A stretch of DNA of 64,000 nucleotides from positions 54,982 through 118,981 of the forward strand of contig NZ_JPRO01000006.1 in the NCBI RefSeq assembly GCF_000737785.1, written 5' to 3'. Position 1 is the stretch's first letter, and the number at the start of each line of letters is the position of its first letter. Positions 34,810 to 43,663 of this stretch are shown one piece after another. The notes below the pieces were generated by a model that saw nothing but the letters and a program-made list of their open reading frames with translations, did no database searches and was not told the DNA's origin. The DNA is from Chryseobacterium luteum. GTDB lineage: Bacteria > Bacteroidota > Bacteroidia > Flavobacteriales > Weeksellaceae. A program made the translations under genes and the position numbers.

Positions 34810-34837
34810 TCGGACACTATTTGTACGGAAACGGACA
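34810..34837. promoter_or_regulatory. Putative upstream activating site for the sigma-54 regulator
   Basis: TGTACG-GAAA-CGGACA (34822-34837) is a 16-bp inverted repeat with one mismatch, and a second half-site TCGGACA lies at 34810-34816. It is about 90 bp upstream of the sigma-54-like promoter, the usual distance for an enhancer-binding protein site. Confidence 0.45.
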
Positions 34838-34864
34838 ATTTATAGTTGATGAAGATTAAAAACT

Positions 34865-35905
34865 ATGGCGAAAAAAATAAAAAACACAGAATCCCTTGAT
34901 AATCAAATAGTATTTCCCAACGAAAAACTGTTTACTGATTTATCACAACTAATAGAGCAAGGCCAGCATCAAGTGGCAATGCAGGCGAACAGCGCGCTTA
35001 CCATTTTGTTTTGGCAGGTTGGCAAACGTATCAATGATGACATACTGCAAAATCAACGGGCAGAATATGGAAAACAAATTGTGCCGACAGTGTCAGCACA
35101 ATTGGAAACATTATATGGTCGGAATTTTACAGAAAAAAATGTGCGAAGAATGATGCAGTTTGCAGAATTGTTTTCCGAAATGCAAATTGTCGTTACACTG
35201 TCACGACAATTAACCTGGTCGCATTTTTTAGTTTTAATTCCTTTAAAATCAGAAGAAGCAAAACAGTTTTATGCTCAATTAGCCATTAATGAAACACTTG
35301 GCGTACGAGAACTCCGAAAACAAATCGCCAATAAAGCCTTCGAAAGAACCGAAATTGCCAATATTCAAGTAACACAAAACGAAAATTTTCCCATCAACAC
35401 ATTCAAAGATCCTTATCTTTTAGACTTTCTCGGATTACATAATGGCTATTTAGAAAAAGACATAGAAACAGCTATTCTTGGTGAACTGGAAAAATTTATT
35501 TTAGAATTAGGAAAAGGGTTTGCTTTTGTGGAACGCCAAAAGCGGATGATCATAGACGGAGAAGATTTTTACCTTGATTTATTATTTTACCATCGTTCAT
35601 TAAAAAGGTTGGTTGCCATAGAACTAAAACTGGGAAAATTTCAGGCTAAATATAAAGGTCAAATGGAATTATACCTGAAATGGCTCAATAAAAATGAGCG
35701 TCAGGAAGGTGAAGAAACTCCAATCGGATTGATACTTTGTGCCGAAAGCAGCAAAGAACAGGTGGAACTCTTGGAAATGCACAAAGACGGAATTATGGTC
35801 GCCGAATATTGGACAGAATTGCCATCCAAAAAAGAGTTGGAAAGAAAGTTACATACCGCTCTAATCGAAGCAAAAGAACGTTTTGAACGTAAAAAACTGC
35901 TTTAA
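34865..35905 (+). CDS. DUF1016 (YhcG-type) PDDEXK nuclease family protein
   Basis: A 346-aa protein. The N-terminal DUF1016 helical domain shows LTILFWQVGKRINDDILQ, AEYGKQIVPTVSAQL and FTEKNVRRMMQFAE. The C-terminal PDDEXK nuclease domain (about 185-330) has EDFYLDLLFYHRSLKRLVAIELKLGKF, with the D and E-x-K catalytic residues. Members often travel with restriction or mobile loci; their role is not settled. Here it stands alone, 27 bp after the upstream activating site and 17 bp before the response regulator gene, which suggests insertion into a regulator-transporter pair. It may now drive or disturb expression of the regulator genes. Confidence 0.85.
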   Translation: MAKKIKNTESLDNQIVFPNEKLFTDLSQLIEQGQHQVAMQANSALTILFWQVGKRINDDILQNQRAEYGKQIVPTVSAQLETLYGRNFTEKNVRRMMQFAELFSEMQIVVTLSRQLTWSHFLVLIPLKSEEAKQFYAQLAINETLGVRELRKQIANKAFERTEIANIQVTQNENFPINTFKDPYLLDFLGLHNGYLEKDIETAILGELEKFILELGKGFAFVERQKRMIIDGEDFYLDLLFYHRSLKRLVAIELKLGKFQAKYKGQMELYLKWLNKNERQEGEETPIGLILCAESSKEQVELLEMHKDGIMVAEYWTELPSKKELERKLHTALIEAKERFERKKLL

Positions 35906-35922
35906 TTTTTATAACTCAAAAA

Positions 35923-37266
35923 ATGCGAAAAAAAGAAGCTCATATTTTAATTGTTGATGATGACGAAGATATTTTATTTTCGGCAAGAGTCTGGCTCAAG
36001 AAATTTTTCACGGAGGTCAGCTGTCTCAGCCAGCCCAATAATATTTTGAAATTTTTAGCAAAACACCAGGTTGACACTGTCCTTCTGGACATGAATTTCC
36101 GGAAAGGCTTTGAAAACGGGCAGGACGGTTTATACTGGATGCAGGAAATCAGATTACTGGAACCTCAGCTTCCGATCATTCTGATGACGGCTTATGGTGA
36201 AGTGGAACTGGCTGTTGAAGCTCTGAAAAACGGTGCTTCAGATTTTATTCTGAAACCCTGGAATAATGAGAAGTTATACGCTTCCGTGAATCTTGCAGTA
36301 GATATTTCCAGAAAAAATAAAAAACTGAATCAGTGGGAAAATGTCAGCATAAAAACCAATCAATATCAGTTAGAAACGCAATCTTTTGCAATGCAGGAAG
36401 TGATGGGTCAAATCACGAAGGTCGCGCCAACAGATGCTAACATTTTACTTCTAGGAGAAAATGGAACGGGAAAGTATGTTTTGGCAGAACACATCCACGA
36501 ATTATCCGAAAGGAAAAACCAGCCTTTTGTCCACATCGATCTGGGAAGTCTTTCTGAAAATCTTTTTGAAGCCGAATTATTCGGTTACAAAAAAGGAGCC
36601 TTTACAGATGCCGGCCAGGATTATTCAGGAAAGATTGAAAATGCCCAGAACGGAACTGTTTTTCTTGATGAAATCGGGAATCTTCCGCTTCATCTTCAAA
36701 CCAAATTATTAAGCCTGATTCAGAACAGGAAATTATCGAGGATCGGAGAAAGCAAGGAAAGATCTTTGGATGTGCGGTTTATTTTTGCGACCAATGAAAA
36801 TCTCAAAAAAGCGGTTGCCGACAATCGTTTCCGGAAAGACCTTTATTACAGGATCAACACCGTAGAGCTGCAAATCCCGAGCCTGAGAGACCGGGTGGAA
36901 GATATTCCTGATCTTGCTAATTATTTCCTGGAAAAATACAGGCAGAAATACCATAAAAATGATCTTGCTCTGAATGAATCGCTGATCAGTGAACTCACCA
37001 TCTATTCCTGGCCAGGAAATATCCGCGAGCTGGACCATTGCATGGAGAGAAGTGTGATCCTTTCCAACGAGAAAAATTTGAAATTATTAATGCCTCAAGA
37101 CGAAGAATCTGACAAACCGATTATCAATCTCAATATAGAGGAAATGGAAGAAATTCTCATTAAAAAAGCTTTAAAAAAGCACAGAGGAAATATTTCTCTC
37201 GCTTCAGAGGATCTGGGATTATCAAGAGCGGCATTGTATAGAAGAATGGAAAAATTTGACCTGTAA
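35923..37266 (+). CDS. Sigma-54-dependent response regulator (NtrC family)
   Basis: A 447-aa regulator. The receiver domain (5-120) has acidic pocket D12-D14, phospho-acceptor D56, T89 and K111. The AAA+ domain (150-385) has Walker A GENGTGK (178-184), the sigma-54 contact loop as GAFTDA (225-230, normally GAFTGA), and Walker B TVFLDEIGN. The C-terminal Fis-type helix-turn-helix is KKHRGNISLASEDLGLSRAALYRRM. It overlaps neither neighbour; the kinase gene follows after 1 nt. It probably activates the sigma-54-like promoter of the efflux operon. Confidence 0.93.
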   Translation: MRKKEAHILIVDDDEDILFSARVWLKKFFTEVSCLSQPNNILKFLAKHQVDTVLLDMNFRKGFENGQDGLYWMQEIRLLEPQLPIILMTAYGEVELAVEALKNGASDFILKPWNNEKLYASVNLAVDISRKNKKLNQWENVSIKTNQYQLETQSFAMQEVMGQITKVAPTDANILLLGENGTGKYVLAEHIHELSERKNQPFVHIDLGSLSENLFEAELFGYKKGAFTDAGQDYSGKIENAQNGTVFLDEIGNLPLHLQTKLLSLIQNRKLSRIGESKERSLDVRFIFATNENLKKAVADNRFRKDLYYRINTVELQIPSLRDRVEDIPDLANYFLEKYRQKYHKNDLALNESLISELTIYSWPGNIRELDHCMERSVILSNEKNLKLLMPQDEESDKPIINLNIEEMEEILIKKALKKHRGNISLASEDLGLSRAALYRRMEKFDL

Positions 37267-37267
37267 A

Positions 37268-38584
37268 ATGAAAAAACAACGATTTATCTGGCTATTATTC
37301 ATTCTGCTGGCGATCATCAGCGGGATTTTTGCCTTTGATTTTTATTCTCAGAATAAGTGGATCAATTTCGGTTTATTTACGGTCGTATGTATCGCCTGCA
37401 TCGTTTTCGCACAGATGTCAGCATTATCTTTTGTTCAAAGAAGTGAAAAAATATTGCTGGCCATTCAGAAAAAAGATTTCTCTCTTTTTCCGGAAACCGA
37501 ACAGAACAATCTGGTTGAAAATGCAGTAAAACTGTATTATCAGAGCAAAGAAGAGCATTTATCGCTATCTTCCTACAAACTTCTGTACGAAGAAATTCTG
37601 AATCAGTTAGAAATAGGATTAATGATTCTCTCCGAAAAAAACAATGACTGGGAAGTGTTTTATGTGAATCCTGTTTTTCTGGAAATCCTGCAAATACCAA
37701 AATATAATTCCTGGAATTTGTACGAATCCAAAACACCTGATTTTTTCAGGATCATTGAGCAGACCAATTACCAGAACTCACAGGAATTTTTTGATATTTC
37801 GATCGATGAAAATGTAAAGCAGTCGTTTTCTTTAAGAACTAAAAAGGTACAGAATATCAAAAACCGTTTTTGCATCATCAGTCTTGAATCTGTTCAGAAG
37901 ATCATTGAGCAGAAAGAAAAACTGGCTTGGAACAACCTGATGAAAGTAATTTCTCACGAGCTTCTGAATACTTTAACGCCTGTGAACAGCCTGATCCAGA
38001 ACATGGAATACATTATCAATCAGGATGTTGTTGAAAAAGAAGATCAGCAGGAAATGAAAGAAAGCCTGATGATCATCAATTCGAAATCAAAACAGTTACT
38101 GAATTTTGTTGACGATTACCGGCAGGTTGCTGAACTGCCAAAACCGGTATTCAAAACAATATCTCTGACCGATATTGCCAAATCTGCTCTCCATTTCTTA
38201 AAACCTGAATTTAAAAAAAATAAGATCGTTCTCATTAATTCACTGGAAGATCAAACGTTTTTTGCAGACCAGAAAATGATAGAACGATGTCTGATCAATC
38301 TTTATCTGAATGCAATCCATGCTGTTGCAGATAACCAGGAAAAGATCATCAGAACAGAGATCAAAACGATCAACAAACGTATTGTTCTAAGCGTGGAAGA
38401 TAATGGAACCGGAATCTCGAATGAAATTAAGGATAAGATCTTTCTCCCGTTTTTTACGACAAGAACCAATGGTTCCGGAATTGGACTTACGCTCAGCAAA
38501 AGCATCATTGAAGCGCATAAAGGGTATCTGAATTATAAATCTTTGGAAAAAGGAAGCCGTTTTGAGATTTGGTTTATGGAATAA
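37268..38584 (+). CDS. Sensor histidine kinase paired with the sigma-54 regulator
   Basis: A 438-aa membrane kinase; the ATG at 37268 is chosen over an in-frame TTG at 37256 inside the regulator gene. Two N-terminal helices (about 5-25 and 30-50) with a very short loop suggest sensing within the membrane. A PAS-like region (about 95-200) follows. The H-box is VISHELLNTLTPV, the N-box LYLNAIHA, and the G-boxes VEDNGTGIS and GSGIGLTLSKSII. It should phosphorylate the adjacent response regulator, probably in reply to envelope or drug stress (inference). Confidence 0.92.
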   Translation: MKKQRFIWLLFILLAIISGIFAFDFYSQNKWINFGLFTVVCIACIVFAQMSALSFVQRSEKILLAIQKKDFSLFPETEQNNLVENAVKLYYQSKEEHLSLSSYKLLYEEILNQLEIGLMILSEKNNDWEVFYVNPVFLEILQIPKYNSWNLYESKTPDFFRIIEQTNYQNSQEFFDISIDENVKQSFSLRTKKVQNIKNRFCIISLESVQKIIEQKEKLAWNNLMKVISHELLNTLTPVNSLIQNMEYIINQDVVEKEDQQEMKESLMIINSKSKQLLNFVDDYRQVAELPKPVFKTISLTDIAKSALHFLKPEFKKNKIVLINSLEDQTFFADQKMIERCLINLYLNAIHAVADNQEKIIRTEIKTINKRIVLSVEDNGTGISNEIKDKIFLPFFTTRTNGSGIGLTLSKSIIEAHKGYLNYKSLEKGSRFEIWFME

Positions 38585-38643
38585 CTCCACCTGAACTTTA
38601 TATAAAAAAAGATAAAACCGAACCGATATCCGTTATGGGCATT

Positions 38644-38678
38644 AAAACCTCTGAAATTCATTGATTCAGAGGTTTTTA
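38644..38678 (+). terminator. Terminator after the kinase gene
   Basis: AAAACCTCTGAA pairs with TTCAGAGGTTTTT; it lies between convergent genes. Confidence 0.85.
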
Positions 38679-38710
38679 ATCAGATTTAAAAAAGACAGAT
38701 GCATTCTTAG

Positions 38711-39967
38711 CTACCATTTTATTTTCGGGAGTACTTTTTTAATTTCTTTACTTATATTATTTCCGGCTTTGCCTACTTCATTACCAATATTCCGGATTAC
38801 TTTAACGGCTTCATGGTTATTACCCGGACCATACTGAATGTCGTGAACCGTGGTATTCCATGTTTTTACAATGTCATTATTAGGGCCGAATTGATTTTGC
38901 AGTTCCGAACCAATTTTATTTAAGCCTTTTATAATATCATTATTTTTGCCAAAACACCCGGAATCCCCTCCTACACCAATGGTAAGGCATTTATCCAGTT
39001 CTCTTGCCATTAGCTGTCCGCCGGCACAACCCGCAAAAACATAGGGCTGCCCACCCGACGTTACTGCACACTGCACCACGATCTGGGCTTCTGTATTCAT
39101 ATTAAGCTTACTTGCTCCATAGCACATTGCCGTATTCATAAAGCTAACCTGGCCATACGAGCCCTGCTGCTGCACACAGGAAAGAAGTTTTTGAAGCTCC
39201 GGATCCGAAGATTCACCTGCCAGACATAGCGGATATTTGCTGTAGTCGGTTCCGTATTGCTTGTAGCATTTCAGTAAAGATGCAGAGATTCTTCTTTCAT
39301 TAGCTCCTCCCATGGTTCCGACCAGGCACAAGGCCTGCTCTTCGGGCGTTGAAGCATTTTTAACGCAATTATAAATTTCATTTTCTTTTTTACCGGCCAT
39401 ATTTTCGACCATGCAGTCACCAAATTTTTGTCTGTCCAGTGTTCCATTAAAGCCTACTGACTGGTCATAACAGTTTTTCGCCGTCTGTTCGTTAGTGATC
39501 ATCAGGTCACCATACGGATTGTTAATATCTATGATCTGGTTGGGCAATGGCTCAAAACCATTTGCAGTCTGAATACCAACATTTGGATTATACTGCGGTG
39601 GAGTGTAATTCACCATCGGGTTTGGTGGTGGCTGGATGTCTGAATATCCAATGATCCTGGCTCCCATAATATAATCAATCTCAATAACGTTTCTGTTGTA
39701 ATCCAGAAAGAAAGCTTTCTGATACGGATTGGCAGCAGGCAGCCTTAAATACATCATTCCGGACGGATCCCGGTATGCCATGCCTTTATTCATGGGATTG
39801 CCGTCCTGTACCATCATCCCGTCACTATACAGAACGAAACTCTGCTGGTGGGCCTGGTCATAAATGCGTCCGAGTGGAGCCGGAGGCTGCGAATAGAGGT
39901 TGGCAAAAGTCACAAACAGGAAAAAGCTTAGAAACAGCTTTAAACTTTTTAAGAGTCGTGTTTTCAT
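38711..39967 (-). CDS. Secreted protein with six paired-cysteine repeats
   Basis: A 418-aa protein with a Sec signal (MKTRLLKSLKLFLSFFLFVTFANLYSQ). The first 150 residues are Pro/Asn/Tyr rich (PPPNPMVNYTPPQYNPN). From about 165 to 350 there are twelve cysteines in six C-x(10-18)-C pairs at a period of about 35 residues (for example CVKNASTPEEQALC, CYKQYGTDYSKYPLC), which looks like a tandem helical-hairpin repeat closed by disulfides. The tail is basic. I recognise no family. It is a single gene convergent with the kinase. Confidence 0.6.
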   Translation of the reverse strand: MKTRLLKSLKLFLSFFLFVTFANLYSQPPAPLGRIYDQAHQQSFVLYSDGMMVQDGNPMNKGMAYRDPSGMMYLRLPAANPYQKAFFLDYNRNVIEIDYIMGARIIGYSDIQPPPNPMVNYTPPQYNPNVGIQTANGFEPLPNQIIDINNPYGDLMITNEQTAKNCYDQSVGFNGTLDRQKFGDCMVENMAGKKENEIYNCVKNASTPEEQALCLVGTMGGANERRISASLLKCYKQYGTDYSKYPLCLAGESSDPELQKLLSCVQQQGSYGQVSFMNTAMCYGASKLNMNTEAQIVVQCAVTSGGQPYVFAGCAGGQLMARELDKCLTIGVGGDSGCFGKNNDIIKGLNKIGSELQNQFGPNNDIVKTWNTTVHDIQYGPGNNHEAVKVIRNIGNEVGKAGNNISKEIKKVLPKIKW

Positions 39968-40563
39968 GGTATTTGTTTTTATTAGAGTAATTCATGGTTT
40001 TACTTAAGTTGTTATCTTTATTAATTTCAACGTAAAACTGGTCATAAAAACAAAACAGGTCAATTACACTTTTGGGTACTTTTTATCTCTGACGGGAAGG
40101 CAGAGACTGTTTAAATTTAAAATCTCACTGGTCTGTCAGATTACACAGATTTTTATAACTGAAATAAATCTCCTTACTCTGCGGGAATAATTTTTTCTGC
40201 ATACTAATTTTATTAAATAAATTCAAACAGGATCTAACCATCTGAAAATAAATACACTTTGATGGTAATATTCATTTTCAATGACTTACATTTAATACAG
40301 AAATAGAAACTTAAAAAAACACAAAACTTTATTTCTATTATCCCTGTAATGGGGATTTTGCTGAAATTATTTCAATTAACGATACTGAATCTCCTGATTG
40401 ATGATTAACGGACATTAGTTCATTAGCCTCTTGTTAAGCGCAAGAGGTTTTATCAGACAGACTGATAAAGAGATGTGTAATTTTTTTAAACAGATAGCAG
40501 CAGCAATCCATTTAAGCATATGAGTAATTGTTTCCAGACGATAAATTTCAATGAAATAGCGTG
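39968..40563. other. 600-bp intergenic region with hairpins
   Basis: I see no gene. Structures: ATCCC/GGGGAT hairpin at 40340-40356; GCCTCTTG...CAAGAGG followed by TTTTA at 40428-40451, like the csp terminator at 43515; and a perfect TTTATCAG-ACAGA-CTGATAAA hairpin at 40449-40469. The first two resemble elements near the cold-shock genes downstream, so this may be the remains of a lost small gene with its terminator. Confidence 0.4.
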
Positions 40564-41508
40564 TTAATTATCCTGCCGTCTATCCATTTTCAGCTCCCTT
40601 TCCACTTCATTTACATCCGTCAAGGGGATATCATAGCTTTCGGCGATGTATTTCAGAACTTCGTCTTCCGTTTTATCGTTTATTTTCCTGATGAAAAGAT
40701 GGTTGGTAGCTTTCAGAAAAAGAATAAGCTCATCAGGTGTCTGCTTCTTGCCAAATATCGGCTTTTCAATGACGGCTCTTTTATCATCATTCACGATAAG
40801 ATCATTAAAAGTGGTATTCATAAGGACAGTCTGAAAAAAAGATTCTGCCGGCAAAAAGGTATGAAGATAGTAGTCCTCAAAATTCATTACTCTTTTATTA
40901 TTCGCAAGAAAAGCACAGGTATCCCTGGTGAAAATAACCCATTTACCTCCTATGTAGGGCGTAACTCCTTTCATGAATTCTCTTTTGTACATCAGAGAAG
41001 AAATCTTATAAGACAGTTCTGTGAAATGGTTCTGTATTCTCTGAAGGGTATCGGGACGGTAAAACTTCTGGTCATAATAGAAAAGATAATTCCTGCCATT
41101 GTTCGCAGTAAGAAACTTACGGATAATATTCTGGGACTTAAGAGGATAATCTTCACCGCTTAAATTAACAAAATAATCCCATTCCTGACTGACGTTAAGC
41201 AGAAACTCCATGGCATCCAGTTCAGCCTGGATCATACTGAATCCGCCGGAAACAATATTAATGCTTTCCAGGATATAGACGTTGGGAAATTTAACGAGAT
41301 ACATCTGGATCTCATCGGTCATTTCGTCTTTGGCTTTACGGTCGATATGGACAAGGTAAAACTGGTCCCTGGTATAGATCTTCTGAAACATAGTCCTGAA
41401 TACTTCCGGCTTATGATGTATCATAATGAAGTAAGCAATTCTCACATGCTTATCTGAATGGGAATCCAAAGTTTGGTGCTGGGGGGTGGTTGTAGGAAAA
41501 GTCTGCAT
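40564..41508 (-). CDS. Core-2/I-branching-type beta-1,6-N-acetylglucosaminyltransferase
   Basis: A 314-aa glycosyltransferase of the GT14-like branch (PF02485). Visible hallmarks: IAYFIMIHHKPEVFRTMFQKIY, FYLVHIDRKA, WDYFVNLSGEDYPLKS, KWVIFTRDTCAFLANN and LPAESFFQTVLMNT. No signal peptide or membrane helix. It probably adds a sugar to a surface glycan or glycoprotein; the acceptor cannot be told. It stands alone rather than in a polysaccharide cluster. Confidence 0.85.
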   Translation of the reverse strand: MQTFPTTTPQHQTLDSHSDKHVRIAYFIMIHHKPEVFRTMFQKIYTRDQFYLVHIDRKAKDEMTDEIQMYLVKFPNVYILESINIVSGGFSMIQAELDAMEFLLNVSQEWDYFVNLSGEDYPLKSQNIIRKFLTANNGRNYLFYYDQKFYRPDTLQRIQNHFTELSYKISSLMYKREFMKGVTPYIGGKWVIFTRDTCAFLANNKRVMNFEDYYLHTFLPAESFFQTVLMNTTFNDLIVNDDKRAVIEKPIFGKKQTPDELILFLKATNHLFIRKINDKTEDEVLKYIAESYDIPLTDVNEVERELKMDRRQDN

Positions 41509-41607
41509 GTGTGATGGATTTTAAAATCATCCGCCTGGTGCAAACAATTCAGTTAACGTGCGAAATCTACGAATAATTTTTTGACAATCAATTATTTAAA
41601 CCCATTA

Positions 41608-41634
41608 TTATTCAGTTTATTTATTGTAGCTTTG
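41608..41634 (+). promoter_or_regulatory. Promoter of the DEAD-box helicase cold-shock unit
   Basis: The block TTATTCAGTTTATT (41608-41621) is followed 5 nt later by the -7 box TAGCTTTG (41627-41634). The same block and spacing precede the CSD gene at 44935-44960, so both promoters share ancestry. Confidence 0.65.
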
Positions 41635-41639
41635 CAAAG

Positions 41640-42038
41640 CATTTATAAGAACAGGCCTCTGCCTTTTGCTATTCTGTAACAGTTTAAAATCTTCATTTTT
41701 CTCTTTCAGTTTTGCTTTTTCAGCTGCCCAATTAAAACTTATTTTTTTTAAATAACTTTTTAATACTGCTTCCTTGATTTTCAGGTTTAAAAAAGCAGTT
41801 ATAAAGCTCAGGACATATGGATTTGTAAAGATCCAGTTTTGAGAAATGCGAACGATATGATATTGCAAAGCTTAGTACATATATTCCCAACTGAATGTAT
41901 CGCCAAAGTTAATGCAAAGTAAAATAATAATTAAAGATAATGCCTGTCGGAATTGATATTCATTGTTTTTTAATACAAGACAACAATTCAGATCTTAACC
42001 GATCTGGCCACTCAGAACCGGCTGTCCGGTAGAATATA
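41640..42038 (+). promoter_or_regulatory. Long 5' leader of the helicase gene (cold-shock leader, copy A)
   Basis: About 400 nt separate the predicted transcription start from the helicase ATG. Positions 41653-41728 (AGGCCTCTGCCTTTTGC ... TTTTTCAGCTGCC) align with 44974-45043 before the CSD gene. A minus-strand frame of 83 codons at 41617-41868 runs across this leader and is not called. A leader conserved between two cold-shock-type genes suggests an RNA thermosensor or cold-induced regulatory element. Confidence 0.5.
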
Positions 42039-43163
42039 ATGAGTTTTAAAAATCTAAATTTAATAAATCCTATAGTCCGCGCCGTTACAGAAGCCGGATA
42101 TTCCAAACCTACAGAGATACAGTACACTGCTGTTCCGCATATTCTGGCGGGAAGGGATATTATAGGCTATGCCGAGACCGGTACAGGAAAAACAGCGGCA
42201 TTTGCTATGCCTATTCTCCAGCTATTAAAAAGAAATACACCCGATCATAAAGAAATACGAACTTTAATCTTAACTCCAACCCGGGAACTTGTCCTGCAGC
42301 TGGAAGAAAGTTTTAAAGTGTACAGCAAATATTTACCTCTATCTCAACTTTCCATTTTTGGAGGCGTATTATCAGGAAGCCAGCTGGCAGCTCTGAGAAA
42401 AAGAGTGGACATCCTTATTGCAACGCCCGAAAGGCTGCTGGATTTGGTAAGCCAAAGACATATTGATCTTTCTAAAATCGAAATACTGGTCCTGGATGAA
42501 GCGGACAGAATGCTTGATATGGGATTTGCAGATGATGTAAAGAAGATTTTAAAGCTGATCTCCCAAAAAAGACAGACTTTATTTTTCTCTGCCACGATGC
42601 AGTCGGATGTACGACGATTTGCAGACTCTATAATGAACAATCCCGTAGAGATTACGGTAGATACGGCTCCATCACCCGTACAGTCTATTAACCAGTCGGT
42701 TTACTTTGTTGAAAAAACCAAGAAAACAGATCTGCTGATCAATATACTGCAGGATGTATCCATTTTACGTTCACTGGTCTTTACCCGTACAAAACAGGGT
42801 GCAGACAGGTTAGTCAAGCAATTGGAACGCACAGGAATTTTTGCAGCCGCCATTCATGGAAATAAATCCCAGACAGCAAGATATCAGGCTGTGGAAGATT
42901 TTAAAAACAGTAAGATCCGTGTCCTGGTAGCCACTGATATTGCAGCCAGAGGAATCGACATTGAAGAATTTCCGTATGTAGTTAATTACGAACTTCCCGA
43001 TGTCCCGGAAACTTATGTCCACAGGATCGGCAAAACCGGAAGAGCAGGAACAAAAGGAACAGCCGTTTCTTTCTGTGACGAGGGGGAACGCTCGGACTTA
43101 ACCAATATTCAGAAACTGATAGGATTTATCGTACCTGTAGCAAAATTCCAGTATATTCATTAA
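42039..43163 (+). CDS. DEAD-box ATP-dependent RNA helicase (RhlE-like)
   Basis: A 374-aa helicase core. Motifs: Q-motif region GYSKPTEIQ, I AETGTGKTAAF, Ia PTRELVLQ, II DEAD, III SAT, IV SLVFTRTKQGADRL, V ATDIAARGIDI, VI HRIGKTGRAG. It lacks the long basic C-terminal tail of CsdA/DeaD, as RhlE-type proteins often do. In cold-adapted and mesophilic bacteria such helicases unwind mRNA structure at low temperature. A csp gene follows after 91 nt, and a long leader precedes it, which fits cold induction. Confidence 0.93.
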   Translation: MSFKNLNLINPIVRAVTEAGYSKPTEIQYTAVPHILAGRDIIGYAETGTGKTAAFAMPILQLLKRNTPDHKEIRTLILTPTRELVLQLEESFKVYSKYLPLSQLSIFGGVLSGSQLAALRKRVDILIATPERLLDLVSQRHIDLSKIEILVLDEADRMLDMGFADDVKKILKLISQKRQTLFFSATMQSDVRRFADSIMNNPVEITVDTAPSPVQSINQSVYFVEKTKKTDLLINILQDVSILRSLVFTRTKQGADRLVKQLERTGIFAAAIHGNKSQTARYQAVEDFKNSKIRVLVATDIAARGIDIEEFPYVVNYELPDVPETYVHRIGKTGRAGTKGTAVSFCDEGERSDLTNIQKLIGFIVPVAKFQYIH

Positions 43164-43254
43164 ATCACAACAAAATAGACGGATTATTTCTTTAAGAAAT
43201 TTCAGAAAAAAATCCTCACAATAATTAATACAACAATTTTTAATACCCATTACA

Positions 43255-43449
43255 ATGCAAGAAGGCACAGTAAAATTTTTCAATGAAGCAAAAGGCTTCG
43301 GATTCATTTCTCCATCAGACGGAGGTAAGGACATTTTTGTACACTCTTCAGGTTTAGATTCAAGATCTATCCGTGAGAACGATAAAGTAGTTTTCGAAGT
43401 ACAAAAAAGCGACAAAGGTTTAAATGCAGTTAACGTAAAGTTAGCATAG
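43255..43449 (+). CDS. Cold-shock protein, CspA family
   Basis: A 64-aa single-stranded nucleic-acid-binding protein. RNP1 (KGFGFIS) and RNP2 (DIFVHSSG) are intact in the five-strand cold-shock fold MQEGTVKFFNEAKGFGFISP. It lies 91 nt after the helicase gene with no promoter box in between, so it is probably on the same mRNA, and a terminator follows at 43515. Confidence 0.95.
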   Translation: MQEGTVKFFNEAKGFGFISPSDGGKDIFVHSSGLDSRSIRENDKVVFEVQKSDKGLNAVNVKLA

Positions 43450-43514
43450 TTTGAATATACCGTTTAAATGGACATTGACCGATAAGTAGCAATACTTTTT
43501 ATTCGATGTCCGTT

Positions 43515-43546
43515 AAAACCTCTTGCTTGATGTAAGAGGTTTTTTA
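43515..43546 (+). terminator. Terminator of the helicase-csp unit
   Basis: AAAACCTCTT pairs with AAGAGGTTTTTT around a 9-nt loop. Confidence 0.85.
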
Positions 43547-43624
43547 TTTTTGCAAAAACTGAGATATTCTCCCAAAATATCCTAAAGTTTCGCTTCAGTT
43601 CCTTAAAAAACGGTGATATCCTGC

Positions 43625-43632
43625 TATATTTG
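43625..43632 (+). promoter_or_regulatory. -7 box of lgt
   Basis: TATATTTG, 31 nt before the ATG at 43664; it excludes a longer frame beginning at 43613. Confidence 0.6.
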
Positions 43633-43663
43633 TCCTCTAAAAATAATTCCACAATTACCATCA

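Noticed and set aside
41617..41868. 83-codon minus-strand frame before the helicase gene
   Set aside because: It lies across the conserved cold-shock leader, whose homologous copy at 44974 has no such frame.
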